64,000 nucleotides of DNA, taken from positions 310,001-374,000 of the forward strand of contig NW_020853535.1 of assembly GCF_000972845.2 (NCBI RefSeq), read 5' to 3'. Below the pieces are notes generated by a model. It was not told the DNA's origin and did no database searches. It worked only from the letters and a program-made list of their open reading frames with translations. The position numbers and the translations under genes were made by a program. Positions 38,983 to 51,400 of the stretch are shown here, piece after piece; within the stretch, counting starts at the first letter, position 1, and each line of letters opens with the position of its first letter. This DNA comes from Larimichthys crocea. Lineage: Eukaryota; Chordata; Actinopteri; Sciaenidae.

Positions 38983-41079
38983 GTAAGAAGCAGAAACAAA
39001 ACGCAATTCAAGGCCTGATTAAACTCTCGATCGAACCAGTGGAGAAGCAGTAGAGGGATCTCCCTGTTGTATTTCTAATCTCCAGACCTGGAAAATTCAT
39101 TTGGCTCCAGCATCATACAACCTTCTGTGGGTAGCTTTCCATTTCATCACATCACCAAATGTCTTAAAAAAAACTGGTTAAAACCTATTTCCAACACATA
39201 CTATACTTCACAGCAATGGAATTTACCGCGCTGGTATCATGACAGGGAGCACAGTTTCTCCATCTCAAGCTTTCACTATGGCAGTGTAGGCAATCATTAG
39301 GGCATCAAAGGGGATTGTGGGAGGATAAAAACTCCAGATAGGGATTTGCCTCCCGACCATCATGGTATACAGTACATGGCTTATATGACAGCAATGACTA
39401 CAGCAGTGTGCCGTACCGAATGACAGCTAAAATTGTCTCACAAGGCTCAGGGTTAAAATTACAGTTAAGTTCTAAACAATGTGTTATAATTTTGTTTTAC
39501 ACTCAATAGTGACTCCGCAGGAGAAGCCCAAGATCCCCCAAAGTTTGTAAATTGCCATCGGTTTGTTCCCTGCATGCAATGAGCTTCTGTAAAGTCTGGA
39601 AGGAAATACAGCACGTAGCATTTTGTAGTGATGTGTCCCATTTGACACCTGTAGCGCACATGTGACATGCCATACATTAAGAGGTAGTCAAGATTTAGTA
39701 GCTAGCATGTCCTGATCTAAGGAACAAAGTGTTTCTGTCCTATTAAACCCATGTATCTCCTAAATGTTCAACTTTTCATGGGCTAAAGACAACAGCCCCA
39801 TTTACAGCTTTGTGATGATGCATTGTTCAGATAATCCAATTGGTTTTTGAGTGATTTATTTATCTTTTAAGAACAAAATGAAAAGACTTACGCTTTTCTG
39901 GAGCTTTACCACGTGTCAGCTCTGAGATATAGTGAACTTATGCAGGATTACATAGAAACAAACAGGTATGGATGTTTTGATGCCTGTCATACACCACTGG
40001 TGTGATGCTGCACTTTACTTACCAACTACACTGGAAAATCATTGGTCCTGATTTAATAATGACAGTAAAAAATTCAACATGTCAACAAGACTAAAACTGA
40101 ACTTCCCTGACTGGATTTTATAATACCTACAGGCATGTCTCAATTATTCTAGCAGAAAATGTCTCCTGCTGTTATTTAGGACATGTGCTTGCTCAGACCC
40201 CATGTTGTTCCTGCTCCCCTTTAAACATTAAAGAGGTGACTGTGCCCTTGACCTCTCCAGCAGCAGAAATAGTCTGACAGTATGACACACTGACCGACAG
40301 CTCTAAAGCTCTGCCCCCCCACTACAGCACTAAAAACAGCAAAGTGACTCGCTAGGCCTGGAATTTCAAAGTGGGTCTGTAAATATATGGGCTATTGGGT
40401 TACTCTGTCCATCGCTGTTGCTGCTGCATTTCATCACTCCTTTCACTCAGTCTATCTTTCCATCCCTCACTCTTTGTCTTGGTCAGCCTTCTTCTCAAGA
40501 CCTAGCCTACTCCACATGCTGTGTGTGTTTATGAGTTGAATTAGATGGCCATGTTGGCCCTCTCATATCTAATTGAATCCATCCAGGGATTCCCAGATAC
40601 TGTTGGCTGGCATATGCGTTTTTTATTATCATTTTACAAGCCGTGGGAATAAAACAAAGTGGAATATTTGATGTGCATACAGGCACAGGATATTTTTTTT
40701 TTCCTTAGAGAGCCCACTTATTGTAATAACCTCTCTAGAAGTCCCCTTGCATCTCTCTGGTGGGAGGCTGTAAAGCAAAGTTCCGGAAAAACTCATCTTG
40801 TTCAAGAGAGTTATGGTTCCGCTAAAGTTTATAGGCCATAATGAAAACAAGTCCATTGCCTTTTTTTTAATGCAAGAAAAGAAAATAATGCTGCACATAA
40901 ACAGGAGAAGCATGAACATGTAATGTAATACTACAGATCAAGAAGAATCTGACAGGGACCCTTAATAACTAGTAATGCAGTTTTAAATCCAGGACATTCT
41001 CACACCTTTGACTGTTTTCCACCATATTTTAAACCATGTATCCAAACAACTATAGAATGATCTGCCATTTCTTTCTGAC

Positions 41080-41395
41080 ATGCATGATGAATCTTAAAGA
41101 CTTTGGTGACTTTTGATCTGCCTCAACCAGCAGGTCAAAGTTTTCACTTATCCAGCAAATATCTCAATATGTACTAGACGCATTTGTACAAACATTCAGG
41201 GTTCCCAGATGATGAATCATAATGACTTCTGTGATCCCTTAGCCTTGCTTCTAACTCAACCATAAGGTCGACATTTGTGGATTTGAAGTGCAGTAAAACA
41301 TTTTAGTAACAACTGGATTGACTGCAACAAAATTTGGCACAAACATTGATGTTTCCATCAGGATGAATCAATTAGTCCTGCCAGCATCAGGTCAG
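41080..41395. repeat. Decayed dispersed repeat with two related halves
   Basis: 'acttttgatctgcctcaaccagcaggtcaaag' and 'catttgtacaaacattcagggttcccagatgatgaatcataatgactt' are phrases of a common fish repeat. Later, 'ggattgactgcaacaaaatttggcacaaacattgatgtttccatcaggatgaatca' repeats the motif, so the unit is partly duplicated. The family is not named with confidence. Confidence 0.5.
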
Positions 41396-42869
41396 GCATT
41401 TAAATAGTATAATATAAGAATATAATACTTTGGTTCATGACCAAATACTAAGACCCATTTCAATCTACCTCTGTCCTAGGATGGTGAATATATTCCACGT
41501 TATACTTTGTACACATGTGTTTAGCTCCAAGCACGGCTAAGCACAGCAAAACTACTAGTGTGTCAAGAGTCTTAGTCTTGATCCTTGAAAACCTATGCAC
41601 AAAAAAAAATGTGATCAAAGCCAACAACAAAAAAAGTTTTACTACTACTACTAAATGTGATAATTATCTACAGGAAGTTCTGTCTACCAGTACCAGTCTT
41701 AAAAAATAGGTGTAAAGCTCCAAAACACGCATTTCCTGCAGTTGATAATGGGTTACAGTGAGGGGTCCTTACAACAGGTCATTAAAACCTCTTTCCACTG
41801 GGTCTCTGCAGCTGAACCCTCAGCAGACTGATCTCTTATTGGTTTCAGTGCTTGCAAGCAACCTACAGTATGACCTGCTCACCGCAGTAAAGTCCCTCCT
41901 GCTTGATCTCAGTAGGTGCAAATGTTTTTAAAATCGGTCCGATTTCATTAGTCTACTTTAACATTCACCTGTGCTGGGTCATCAGGGGGTACACCCTTGT
42001 TCTCTGACCAGAAGGTGAGGCCTAGGGCGAGGGTGAGACTAAGTTACAGTTTAGTGTATTCCCTATCCTTTCTGGCTGCAGAAACAGACTGTGGGCTGGA
42101 AAATATATCAACAGTGGAACAATTGCTGTTTGAAAACTTAATTGGGAACTCAGAATTAATTAAAACCCAAGCTTACACAAATAATCCAAGGGCAACAGCG
42201 GAAGCAAAGACATAACCAGCTGTGGAGTTGTAAAAAGAGACCCCGTCTGGACATGTATTGTCTGAGGATTAAACCCAAGAATGGTTGATTAAGTAGGTAG
42301 AGACAGAATATTTAGTCCTTAAATGTATTTGTCTTTTTTGTATTACCTAGCCGTACTAGAACCTTTCTTTCACTTCCTCTCAAGTCCTCTGTGACTCATG
42401 AACTAACCTCTCCAAATAAGAAGAGAAGAAAAAAAGAAAAGATTGAATGAAACCATGTTAACCACTTAAAAGGCCTCCAGAAGCAAAGGCACATTTTCAT
42501 TGAGCGTGAGCCAAGCAGAAACACTTATCCTCTGCACTGCTCCATTGCTGCAACAGCACTCCTGCTTTCAGCAGATGAAAAGGCTGTGACAAAAAAATGT
42601 CTTTCCCAGTGTCCTCACAGAATCCGTCATCTATCATAACTTCTACCAAAAATTGAAAAGGTTGCAACAAAAAAAGAGAGTAATAGGTGACACCTTGTGA
42701 GAGTTTTACAAAAAGGTTTTCAGCAGTCACTTTGGAAGGATGACAAGCTGAGCTGCAGAAATTGATGGTCAAGCAGAAAATATCTGAAGAGCAATTACAT
42801 ATTGTAGGAAATGTAATGATGAAACATATCTACAAAATTACAGATGTGCTCTTATCACTGAGTTGACTT

Positions 42870-42990
42870 TTTCAATATTTAACCAAGACCACAATCTTTA
42901 CCAAACCATAACCAAGAGTTTTAGTTGCCTAACCGTAACCATATGTGGGACATGATCTCAGGTCTCCGGTATCAAAGTCATGCATGGTTA
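42870..42990. repeat. Decayed dispersed repeat
   Basis: 'accaagaccacaatctttaccaaaccataaccaagagttttagttgcctaaccgtaacca' followed by 'gggacatgatctcaggtctccggt' resembles a common teleost repeat with repeated 'aaccataacc' phrases. Class unknown. Confidence 0.4.
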
Positions 42991-45074
42991 ACCATTCAAC
43001 CCGACCTTCTTATACCAAAGAACATCACTTCAACAAACATTTCTAAATGGGCTACATCTGTAACACGGCAACAGAGGACAGGCTAATGGATGGAATGATT
43101 TCAGAAGAGGTTGTATCAGGGTTGTACTGTCTCCCATGAGATGATATCAGGACCAGATTTTCCTTTCTCTAAGTTGTACAAAATGATAGAGCATCCAGAA
43201 CACATTCACACATTCTACAGTAACCAGCTTAATGTTCCTCTTTCAGCTGCTTTTGAGCTGCATTATGCAGAACAATTTGTCAAAAATTGGCATAAAACAG
43301 AAACCGTGGACCTCTGAGGTTCTTGGACAGTTGCTGAATTTCCCAACTGGTAAGACAACCTTGTAAACCTACAACTTGCTAAAGTTTCTTTGGGTAACAC
43401 ATAAAATACTCCAGTGGGCAGTTCTATAGTCAACCTCGACCTCAAGGGCAACTTCTCTTTTGGAAATGATGGAGTGTTATTCTTCCTCGTGTCCCCATCA
43501 TTATCATTTCTATTACTTTGCCACAAGTTTCAGTGCACAGCGGCTCTTTGGTTGGCTGAATCTGCAACATTGTTTCTCCCTAAAGCACAGAAAATGCTGC
43601 TGTTCACATTCTCTCTAAGGCCCAGTATAAATTACCGCCTCTGGGTGTTAGAAAATGGAAAATACCCCCAAGAGATTAATCTTCTCCAACTTTCAGTTTC
43701 CAAACAGCACAGCCATGGATGGCTGGGGAGAATGCTTGGGCCTCACCAGATTGAAAAATCGAGTAAAAAGCCCTGCGTCAGCCGCTGCCATCCTTCCTCT
43801 GCCTCTGTGTGCCAACTCCTCACTGAGGGCTTGATATGAAAAGTCCATTTCACAAATGGGTGCGTTAGCCACAGTGATCAATTCTTCCTCCTCCCTCTCG
43901 GCTGTGTGTGAAGGAGTCTGTGAAGGATGCATTTGTTTAAGTTTCGTCTGAGACAAACTCAGGAAATGTTGAGGATAAGATTAACACTCCGGACAAAGGT
44001 ACTCATTGATTAGGAGCTTTCTTGCTGTTGCCAGCTCAGCATATTTAAAAGGTAACTTTATCTGCAGGGCTGCAGTGTCTTTGAGATCTTATAGCTAATA
44101 CAAGAATATAACCTCTTTCGTTCTCAGACATGACTTCATTTTGGGTATAAATAGACTTTGGAGTATTGTGTTCTGTCTTTGCGTTGGCCTTATTTGTGCT
44201 GCTGTTTTTGATTTCTGATTTCACTTTAGTTAAATCCAATTTGAATGTTTTTATTTTTATCACTTCTCTTATATGATTTGACTTTTATAAATACACAGAA
44301 ATGTTTCACTTCTGCCATCCCACCAGCAACACCAGTTCCTCATTTTCATGGCAAATGCAGAACCGTAATTGAAGTTCTTATTGTATATTTTTGGCAGTTT
44401 GGCCTCAGACTTACCCTCACACCAGACTTCTGCTAGTTAAACACCAGTCCAGAAGTTCCCATGCTGAGCTTCACTCCTAAATGGACCAGCTGTGTGTTAG
44501 CTCATGTAAGTGAGCAGATGATTTAGTCTGGATCTGTGACAACTGGTTCTTCTTGCGAGCACTGGTCTGAATTATTCCTATACAGAGTAAGTGTTTCTTC
44601 ATGCTGAATATAATTGAATGAATCTGAATGGTATATGCAATAACTCTGCATATTATACACAGTATATCAATATCTGCTCCAGTTAAAGCCAGTGTATAAT
44701 TACTCTTATAAAAATGTTATGCTTGCTGCACAACAGCTGCACTTGAGCTCTATCCCCAAGTGAAAAAAAAAAGTCAGCATATGTTCACTTTATAGTGTTT
44801 GAAAGATACAATAACTGGTCTGGAAAATAATAATTCTAGCGTCACAGGACACTGCTTTGGTTCTAGAGAAATGAAAAACAAGTTGGGCACTATTTTCACT
44901 TGCAGAACTTACTTTACATTTATTCTACCGGAGGGGAGATGCAGGCTAAAGCAGAATCTCACTATGCATAGGTAATTCATGGATGCAGGATGAAGTCACA
45001 TTATGATGGAGTAGCACTGTGCCACAGGGAAAAAATTGAGATGCTGACATCTTTCTTCTCTTTTGTCCCTCCAG

Positions 45075-45243
45075 AGATCAGGAATGGCAACCTAAAGAGC
45101 ATCCTGGGTCTTTTCTTCATCCTGTCACGCTACAAGCAGCAGCAGCAGCAACAGCAGCAGTACTACCAATCCCTGGTGGAGCTCAGCCAGCAGACCAGCA
45201 GCACCGGCCCGTCCGCCAGCAAGACACAAGAGATGCAGTCCAG
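45075..45243 (+). CDS. nav3: nav3 exon: end of CH domain and Gln-rich tail
   Basis: A 169-nt exon. The acceptor is ttttgtccctccag and the donor is CCAG|gtacgg. The acceptor is assigned at 45073-45074 because the previous G plus AG restores Glu, giving LSAE-EIRNGNLK. It reads EIRNGNLKSILGLFFILSRY, closing the CH domain. Then come K, eight Gln residues, YYQSLVELSQQTSST and an AKTQ-like end, 'SKTQEMQS'. It ends in phase 2 (AG of a Ser/Arg codon). YYQSLVEL is diagnostic for NAV3 over NAV2 as I recall them. The tail is low complexity and probably flexible, joining the CH domain to the basic linker. The donor gtacgg is below consensus, which leaves room for regulated choice of the next exon. Confidence 0.97.
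45137..45160 (+). repeat. nav3: In-frame CAG/CAA run (Q8)
   Basis: Eight glutamine codons, seven CAG and one CAA, sit directly after the CH domain. In human NAV3, as I recall, the same place is a mixed Gln/His stretch. The run is coding and potentially length-variable between alleles and species. The CAA interruption would slow slippage. Confidence 0.95.
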
Positions 45244-45295
45244 GTACGGTGCACTCCTGATAGTTGTACTAGTTTGGTGTTGGTTTAGGTCTCAT

Positions 45296-45360
45296 TTGGG
45301 GCAGAGGTAGCCTAGAGGTTACAGAAGCGAGCTAATGTCGCTGGTTTGAATTAGTGGACC
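45296..45360 (+). repeat. tRNA-like SINE head
   Basis: 'ggtagcctagaggttacagaagcgagct' has a box-A-like TAGCCTAGAGG and 'gctggtttgaatt' has a box-B-like core, spaced as in a tRNA. No cloverleaf or acceptor stem is complete, so this is a SINE head remnant rather than a tRNA gene. It lies only 53 bases after the donor at 45244. Confidence 0.5.
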
Positions 45361-45650
45361 AATTATTTTTTAGGATCCATGCTGGAATAGAGGTTGGCTG
45401 ATTTATTGCTTTTAGATGCTTAATTAGGTCCAGTTAGAGCTTTTGTAAACAGGAATTTGATGGATATGACCGCCTCTCAGTGGTGTTAAAAATGAATAAC
45501 AGCCTTCACGGAAAATGTTTCTCATTAGGGCTTTTGCTGCATCAGCGCCATGAGGAAGTTCTGACAGGGAAGAGTCAAGCTGGCTGACTGCAGATAGTAG
45601 TTACATATTCACTGGAGGCCTAGCCTCAGATTGTATGGAAAATACATGAT

Positions 45651-45920
45651 TGATACCACTCTCATATCTGTCCATTAAACAAAACTCTACAGCTAGCAGC
45701 CTGTTGGCTTAGCTTAGGATAAAGATTGCAAGCAGGGGAACACAGCCAGCCTCGCCAAGTCTGAAGGTGACAAATCTGCATACCGGCAGCTTTAAAGTTT
45801 ATAATCTGCTAAGTTCATGTAATTTTTAATAACTGGCAGCATAAACAACAATTTATCTTGCTGTACAAAAACTTGTGTAGCATTTCATTACACATGCTAA
45901 CATGTAATGGTAATAGAAGT
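45651..45920. repeat. Decayed fish dispersed repeat
   Basis: 'ctacagctagcagcctgttggcttagcttaggataaagattgcaagcaggggaacacagccagcct' is a recognisable degenerate copy of a widespread teleost repeat (typical phrase 'gttagcttagcttagcataaagactgg'). No frame is intact. Confidence 0.6.
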
Positions 45921-46057
45921 GTCTGGGTCAGGAAAAAGTTATGAATTTGTGGTGTAATAGAATAATACAACTCTTCTACACTGCACAGATGTTAATGGAA
46001 TGAATAGATCAAATTCTAATAATTGAATTTTGAGTTGCCATCCTCAAAAATTGGTGT

Positions 46058-46169
46058 AGAAAAAAAAAAAAATAAAAAAAAAAAATAAATATATAATAGA
46101 TATATAATATATATATAGATATAGATATTATATATAATATGATATATATATATATATATATGTGTGTGT
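46058..46169. repeat. A-rich plus (TA)n low-complexity block
   Basis: A poly-A run with T interruptions (46058-46088) leads into impure TA/TATAGA sequence and then TGTGTGTG. It may be the tail of the upstream repeat with microsatellite growth. Confidence 0.9.
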
Positions 46170-46645
46170 CAAATCAGTGGACAACTCTTTTACTGGATGG
46201 TGAGTTGTGTATTTGTAGGTTTACAATATGAAGAGGTTCATGATTTATTTACGAGGTACTATAGAATATTAAGATATTCATTGTACAGTAGAAGTGTTGG
46301 CATCCAGGCAGCTAAGCAGTAAAAGGCAGTAAAAGCAAAGCAAGCCTGTCCTTGTGTGATGTAAATAGCCAGAGCAGGCCTTAGATGAGCATCTAAAGGA
46401 AGGCCTGACATACCACACATGAGCAGCATTCCCCTTGACCAGATCAAGTTACAGAAAGGCCGCTCTGTTTGGCCCTGCTGTGTGTGTGTGTGTGTGATTC
46501 TGTGTGACTGTATGTGCTTAAAATCAGTGCAATAATAGCAGTTAGTCCCAGCACTTGGAGAGAGGGTATATGAGTAAGATGATATCGTCGGGCGCTTTAG
46601 TCTCAATCTGTTTGGACGAGTTAGGAGTTGGTAGCGATGGGGTCA

Positions 46646-46648
<3 letters not shown>

Positions 46649-46689
<41 letters not shown>
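46649..46689. repeat. (TG)n microsatellite
   Basis: About 20 TG units. A shorter TG run lies at about 46479-46496. Confidence 0.95.
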
Positions 46690-46692
<3 letters not shown>

Positions 46693-48271
46693 TATGTGGG
46701 GGGTTATTAGGGGCACAGCTGCCTCCCATTCCCACACTGCTGCCTCCCCCCAGCAACAGGTGGAGAACGCTCTCTCACACCAAACAGTGAAGTTCGAAAC
46801 ACACGGCAGCATCAGTCCAGCCTGGCAAGCATGCCAATCCAATACACACAAACACATAGTGATGAAGCCATTATAGAAGTTGGACTTTTAACTGCCATAG
46901 AATACAAGGAGTGTATGTTTAAGGGCAACATATAAATTCATGGGGAGTATGTCTTCTTTAAAGACTACCTCAGTTGAATAGAATAGACCCTCTGCCCTCA
47001 CGTCCACAGTCCCAGTAATGTCTCACACCCCTGGGTTGATAAGTTAATCATGTCTGATTGCTGTAGTCCGCGGTGGAGGTCAAGGGATCACTCCATGTCT
47101 GTCAGTGATAAAGGTGTGTGGGTGTGGTGGAGGCAGAATGAGCCACATGATCATGTGTGTGTGTGTGAGTCAAACGTCAGACACTGAGTGTTGCCTCCCA
47201 TGCTCATCTTTATGTTGCAACAAAAAAAACAGCAAAACAATGTCCAAACAACACGCATGTGTTTCTCAATAGTGTTTTCATGGGACGCTCTTAGTGTTCT
47301 TGTTTAATCTCTTGAATTCATGAGTCACTGGTAGGTCAGTCAAACATTATTTAAACCCGCAGAAGTGTATTTTGAATTCTAGAGAGATCGGAGAGTTAAA
47401 TATGCCAGACTTACTCGTGAGGATGTGTGTTTAAAATGATGCACAAGACTTGTAACTTTGGTAAATTACTTTATATAGCTGAAAACAGAAGACAGTGAAG
47501 TTCAGAAATACAGTATACAAATACCTTGTACAATGAGATGACAACAAAAGCTGTGTGCTTCCGACACCTACTGTAGACTGTGTAGAATTTGATAATCCAC
47601 TGTATCTCTAGTATCTTGTAAGCACCACACAAACTGCTAATAGTCTTATGTTTAAGTTTGCTCTCTCTGCACTTTTCATATTGTACCATGTCAACTTTAA
47701 ATTATATGAAAGATTTGTAATGTTCTTCTGTTTGAGGCTTCATGCATGGCCGGCGTGCAGCCTCCCTTTCCTTCTCCCCATCTTTGAAAACACTGAAACA
47801 TAATTAAACGTATTCATGAAAAATATTTTCCGATTCTAATTTTCCACAGTGATGAATTCCTAGTAAGCTCCAGCCGACCCTGATGATTTAGCGTGTCTGA
47901 GTAACTTCATAAAATAGAAGATAGGCCAGAAGATTGGATGTTTTAAATTAAGCTTTTTAAATGATCAAATTATCCGTGTCACAGATTTACACAGGCAGAG
48001 GCACACACGCTCACAAACACTCTCACACATTTGGCCTACTGCACATCTACAGTTGTGGTATGGGGAGCTTTCTATAGACAGCACCTGCTGGTTTAACTGG
48101 TGTCTCTGGGGCAAGGGATGAGATGTGTGTGAGTGTGTGTGTGTGTGTCCGAGGGGAACTCCCCATTGGACAGATCACGACAGCTCGGAGCCACGGGTGG
48201 TTTTCAGTGCTCTAGAAGGCAGGGGGGCCCGGGCCTGGCAGGGCACAGCAATCCCTCCCTCTTTAACTCAG

Positions 48272-48406
48272 CATGTCCCGGGGCGAACAAGTTGACCCCT
48301 TGGTCTGGCGCTCCTCACGCCTGCCTACCGCCGTGTCTCGCGACAGGAAGAGCCGTTTGCCATATGGGAGAGCCAACAGCCTGGCTAAACCCGACTCTTC
48401 TCCTAG
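48272..48406 (+). CDS. nav3: Candidate nav3 cassette exon, 135 nt (45 codons)
   Basis: The acceptor atccctccctctttaactcag is pyrimidine-rich and the donor is CCTAG|gtacag. Length is a multiple of three. It enters and leaves in phase 2, matching the junction between 45243 and 52948 exactly, so it can be skipped or included without a frame change. It reads (S)MSRGEQVDPLVWRSSRLP, then TAVSRDRKSRLPYGRA, then NSLAKPDSSP. It is basic and Ser/Arg/Pro-rich like the Navigator linker, and contains about ten CpGs, unlike the surrounding intron. Two SRLP motifs with basic flanks resemble SxIP/SxLP EB-binding motifs. I do not recall it in the reference human protein. An ATG at 48273 with A at -3 means it could instead be an alternative first coding exon for a CH-less isoform. 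Confidence 0.6.
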
Positions 48407-51400
48407 GTACAGTTTTAGCTTGGACAGTGTGTGTGTGTGTGTTGTAACATCAAGGCAAAGGAGTTTGGATCTTTCTGGAAAACAATCAAAATAAGGAGGA
48501 TGGATTAGCATCATGAACTGGTAAACTTGTTTGGTTCCTGTTTGTTAATCATCATGTTTGTTTTTTTGTTTTTTTATTTTAGGTTGTTAATAGTTAATAT
48601 CCTGTCAGAATATTAGTTAAAGTCATTAATTAGCCTTGGAAACAGCTTGTTTGAGTGGAGTACTACTGTATACAGTAATGCCCAATTTATACTGCATGAA
48701 TGTTGAACTAATTATCCATGTATGCTCTGTGTTTTCATGTTTGGTTTGTTCAATATCTGCTTGATAAATGTTGTAAAACAATACTGAATGATCTACGTTC
48801 ATGTTCAAGTAGGAACTCCAGATGTACAAATAATGAATAATAATAATGAATAGTGGTGTGCTGCTCTCAAAACTTCATAGGGAGGAGTTTGATGGAATAG
48901 CTGGGCTTATCATCTCACTTTAACAGCAAAGACTCTGCTATTTCCATCTGATATCCTAATAGTGGAAAAAGAAACAAGCTTGTCTCTCAAACTCTTAAAC
49001 TATCTCTGTCATTTTTCGTGTGTTCAGTGCTAAATTTACCTGTCAGACTGTCAGAAAATGCATGCCATTGTCCTCATATTTAAACCGCTGGCTTTGAGGT
49101 ATAGCCATTCAAAACAACTTTAAACACAACATGGTCAGAGGACAAATTGTACAAATGAGTTATTTTCCAGTATAACTGAGCCCTTAAAGTAAGGATGTTT
49201 TGCTCCAATGTCCACGCCCTAAATCCACAGGCCACCAGGGTGCTTTAAATCATCTATTTTTGGTGTTATGCTTGGAGGATTGGTTGATATTTTGGTACTA
49301 CAGGAGAGGTAGTCATCTTCTACTATAGCCTATTATGTGTACACCATTAAGCAAGGGAGATGCAGCAACCTGTAGATACCTGGAGCATAACCACATTGAA
49401 GTAGAGCAGATACTGAGGTGACTGTGTCACATGCTGAAATGAATATGTGACTTTGTGTGTGTGTGTCCTTCAGGCAACAATGCTAGAAGTAGCGTCACAA
49501 GTGCTGATTGGGCTTTGAAAGGGCCACATTGGACAGACAAAGGTTGGGTGACATCTCATTACCTGCTGTCATCACGTTAGCCTCAGTGCTTCAGCACCCA
49601 CTATTTTGGATCTAGAAGCCATCGGTTTGCGTCTGCCCTCAGCGCTGCGGCTACAATCAAGCTGAAACTGATATTACTCACATTTAATAGGACGGCGATG
49701 GCATCCAATATCGCTTGCATGTGCGCCGCACTGTCGTTAACTATTAGACAGAGGCCCAGTTGATGTATGTTGTATTAGATCAAATGTGACAGACTGTACC
49801 CCCTTCCTCCATACTTTTCTCCTCTTCACCACCACCACCATCACATCTCCTTTCTACACTCCAGGATCCTGCCCTTATGTGTTCTGGTGTCTTTTCCACA
49901 TTGGAAAGATCTTAAATGCTGCGGGTTGGATAAGAACTCCAGGCTGGGGAATATATACCGTTGCCTTCATGTTTCATTGCGTCTTATAAAGTTGGAGGTG
50001 GGGGGAGGGGGTCAAGATGGGTCCTGTGGTGGAAAAATATGCACCACAGTACCCCTGACTTTTTTTTTTTTTTTTTTCTGTCATATACATCTATGGGCTG
50101 CTACACTCACTTTACCTTTTCTCACTTAACCCCTGTTCCTCCTTGCTAACAGCTTTGCGCTGCATTCCTACTCCGATATGAACAAAAAAAAGACAAAGAC
50201 AAAAGTTTTATTTCTGAAGAAGTGATGCAAAGAATTTAAGCTCGACCATTTTTTCCATCCAAATGCTGAAAAAGCATTTTAGAGTGCGACAGGCTCCATT
50301 AATCTCTGTCTAAGCTTGTCTTTTCCATGTGCTAAGTGCCATTTAGGGTATTTAATAGAGCACAAAACATACAACTGGGAGATGAAATGTGGTGCGGGTT
50401 AGGGGGAAACTAAGGAGAACACATTTAGTTGCCAGACATCATTAACCAACGTGTCATGTGTATCATATACTTCATTAATAACACCATACGAAGATACCCG
50501 TCGCTATAATAGGAAACTGCCCTGAACTTGTTCCCCCTGCGTTCTGCTGTCTGCTCCGCAGCTCGTTAGCATAACACCGCCTCACGAAAATCTGCAAGGT
50601 CAATTAGAAAAGTAGAGTGACTCTGCACCTCATCACAGGTGGTTTAAAAGTGTGGTGAGCTGTCCAGGGGGAGAGATGTGAATAGACAAAGAACCTGTGT
50701 GTGTGTGTGTCTGTGTGTGTGTGTAGGTGTGTGTGTGTAGGTGTGTGTGTGTGTGAGAGAGGCAGATGAGAAATGTCAACGCGTGGAAACCATATAGAAA
50801 GTTTTACAGAGTAAGACAGCTAATTAAAATTGTGCTCCCCACCTTAAAAGATCCTTGTCGTTCACAGTTCGACCTCTCTGAACAAAGCATTAAATATCAC
50901 ACTGCCGCTCTGCAACAGCTGCTTCGATTCTACACAATGACATTTATTCAAGATATTGACTGCAAACCACCTCAGCAAGGCCTGAAACCTCGGCACCATT
51001 CCTCCTTTTATCACTCTCGCTTCGAGGAAATGATGCATGAATAAGAGGCTGACAAAATATTCATCAGCACTAGATTTTTTTGTAAAAGTCATGGCCAGAA
51101 CTTATACTTTGATATGATACTGTTGGTTCTCCAGTCGGCTTTTATTCTACTCTGGGTCACAGTGTCAGCTCAGTGCGTAAAAGGCTGAAATGTAAAAGTC
51201 TAATTTCCAAGCTGTTGGCATTTGTTTCAATTCACTTTTATGCAAAGATGAGAACAGCGCGCTAAAAGCAGGCAGAGCAGAAATAGAGATATGTTGACTG
51301 CAGTGCGTCATTCAGCCACCCAGTATAGGTAGTTTATTGTCTCTGTCCACTCTCACTCACCAACGCCAAACCAGCAGCCCACAATCCAAAACAGAGAACA

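Larger units (their letters stand above)
38983..45074 (+). other. nav3: Intron (6.1 kb)
   Basis: A phase 1 intron from gtaaga to ttttgtccctccag. It contains two decayed dispersed repeats, near 41.1-41.4 and 42.87-42.99 kb. No additional exon is supportable. The juxtaposed 'gaccagAAGgtgagg' at about 42008-42019 is noted but rejected as a 3-nt exon. Confidence 0.9.
45244..48271 (+). other. nav3: Intron before the candidate cassette exon
   Basis: A phase 2 intron part, 3.0 kb. It ends in catccctccctctttaactcag-type sequence before the 135-nt candidate exon. It holds a tRNA-like SINE head, a 270-bp dispersed repeat, an A/TA-rich block and a GT repeat. If the candidate exon is skipped, the intron runs to 52947 (7.7 kb). 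Confidence 0.85.

Noticed and set aside
42005..42022. Possible 3-nt microexon (gaccag|AAG|gtgagg)
   Set aside because: Such short matches arise often by chance, and the reference protein has no extra residue at this phase 1 junction.
43414..43839. 141-codon plus-strand frame
   Set aside because: No family resemblance, no splice context, and overlapped by opposite-strand frames of similar quality.
45296..45370. tRNA gene
   Set aside because: Box-like elements are present, but acceptor and anticodon stems are not complete. Better explained as a SINE head.
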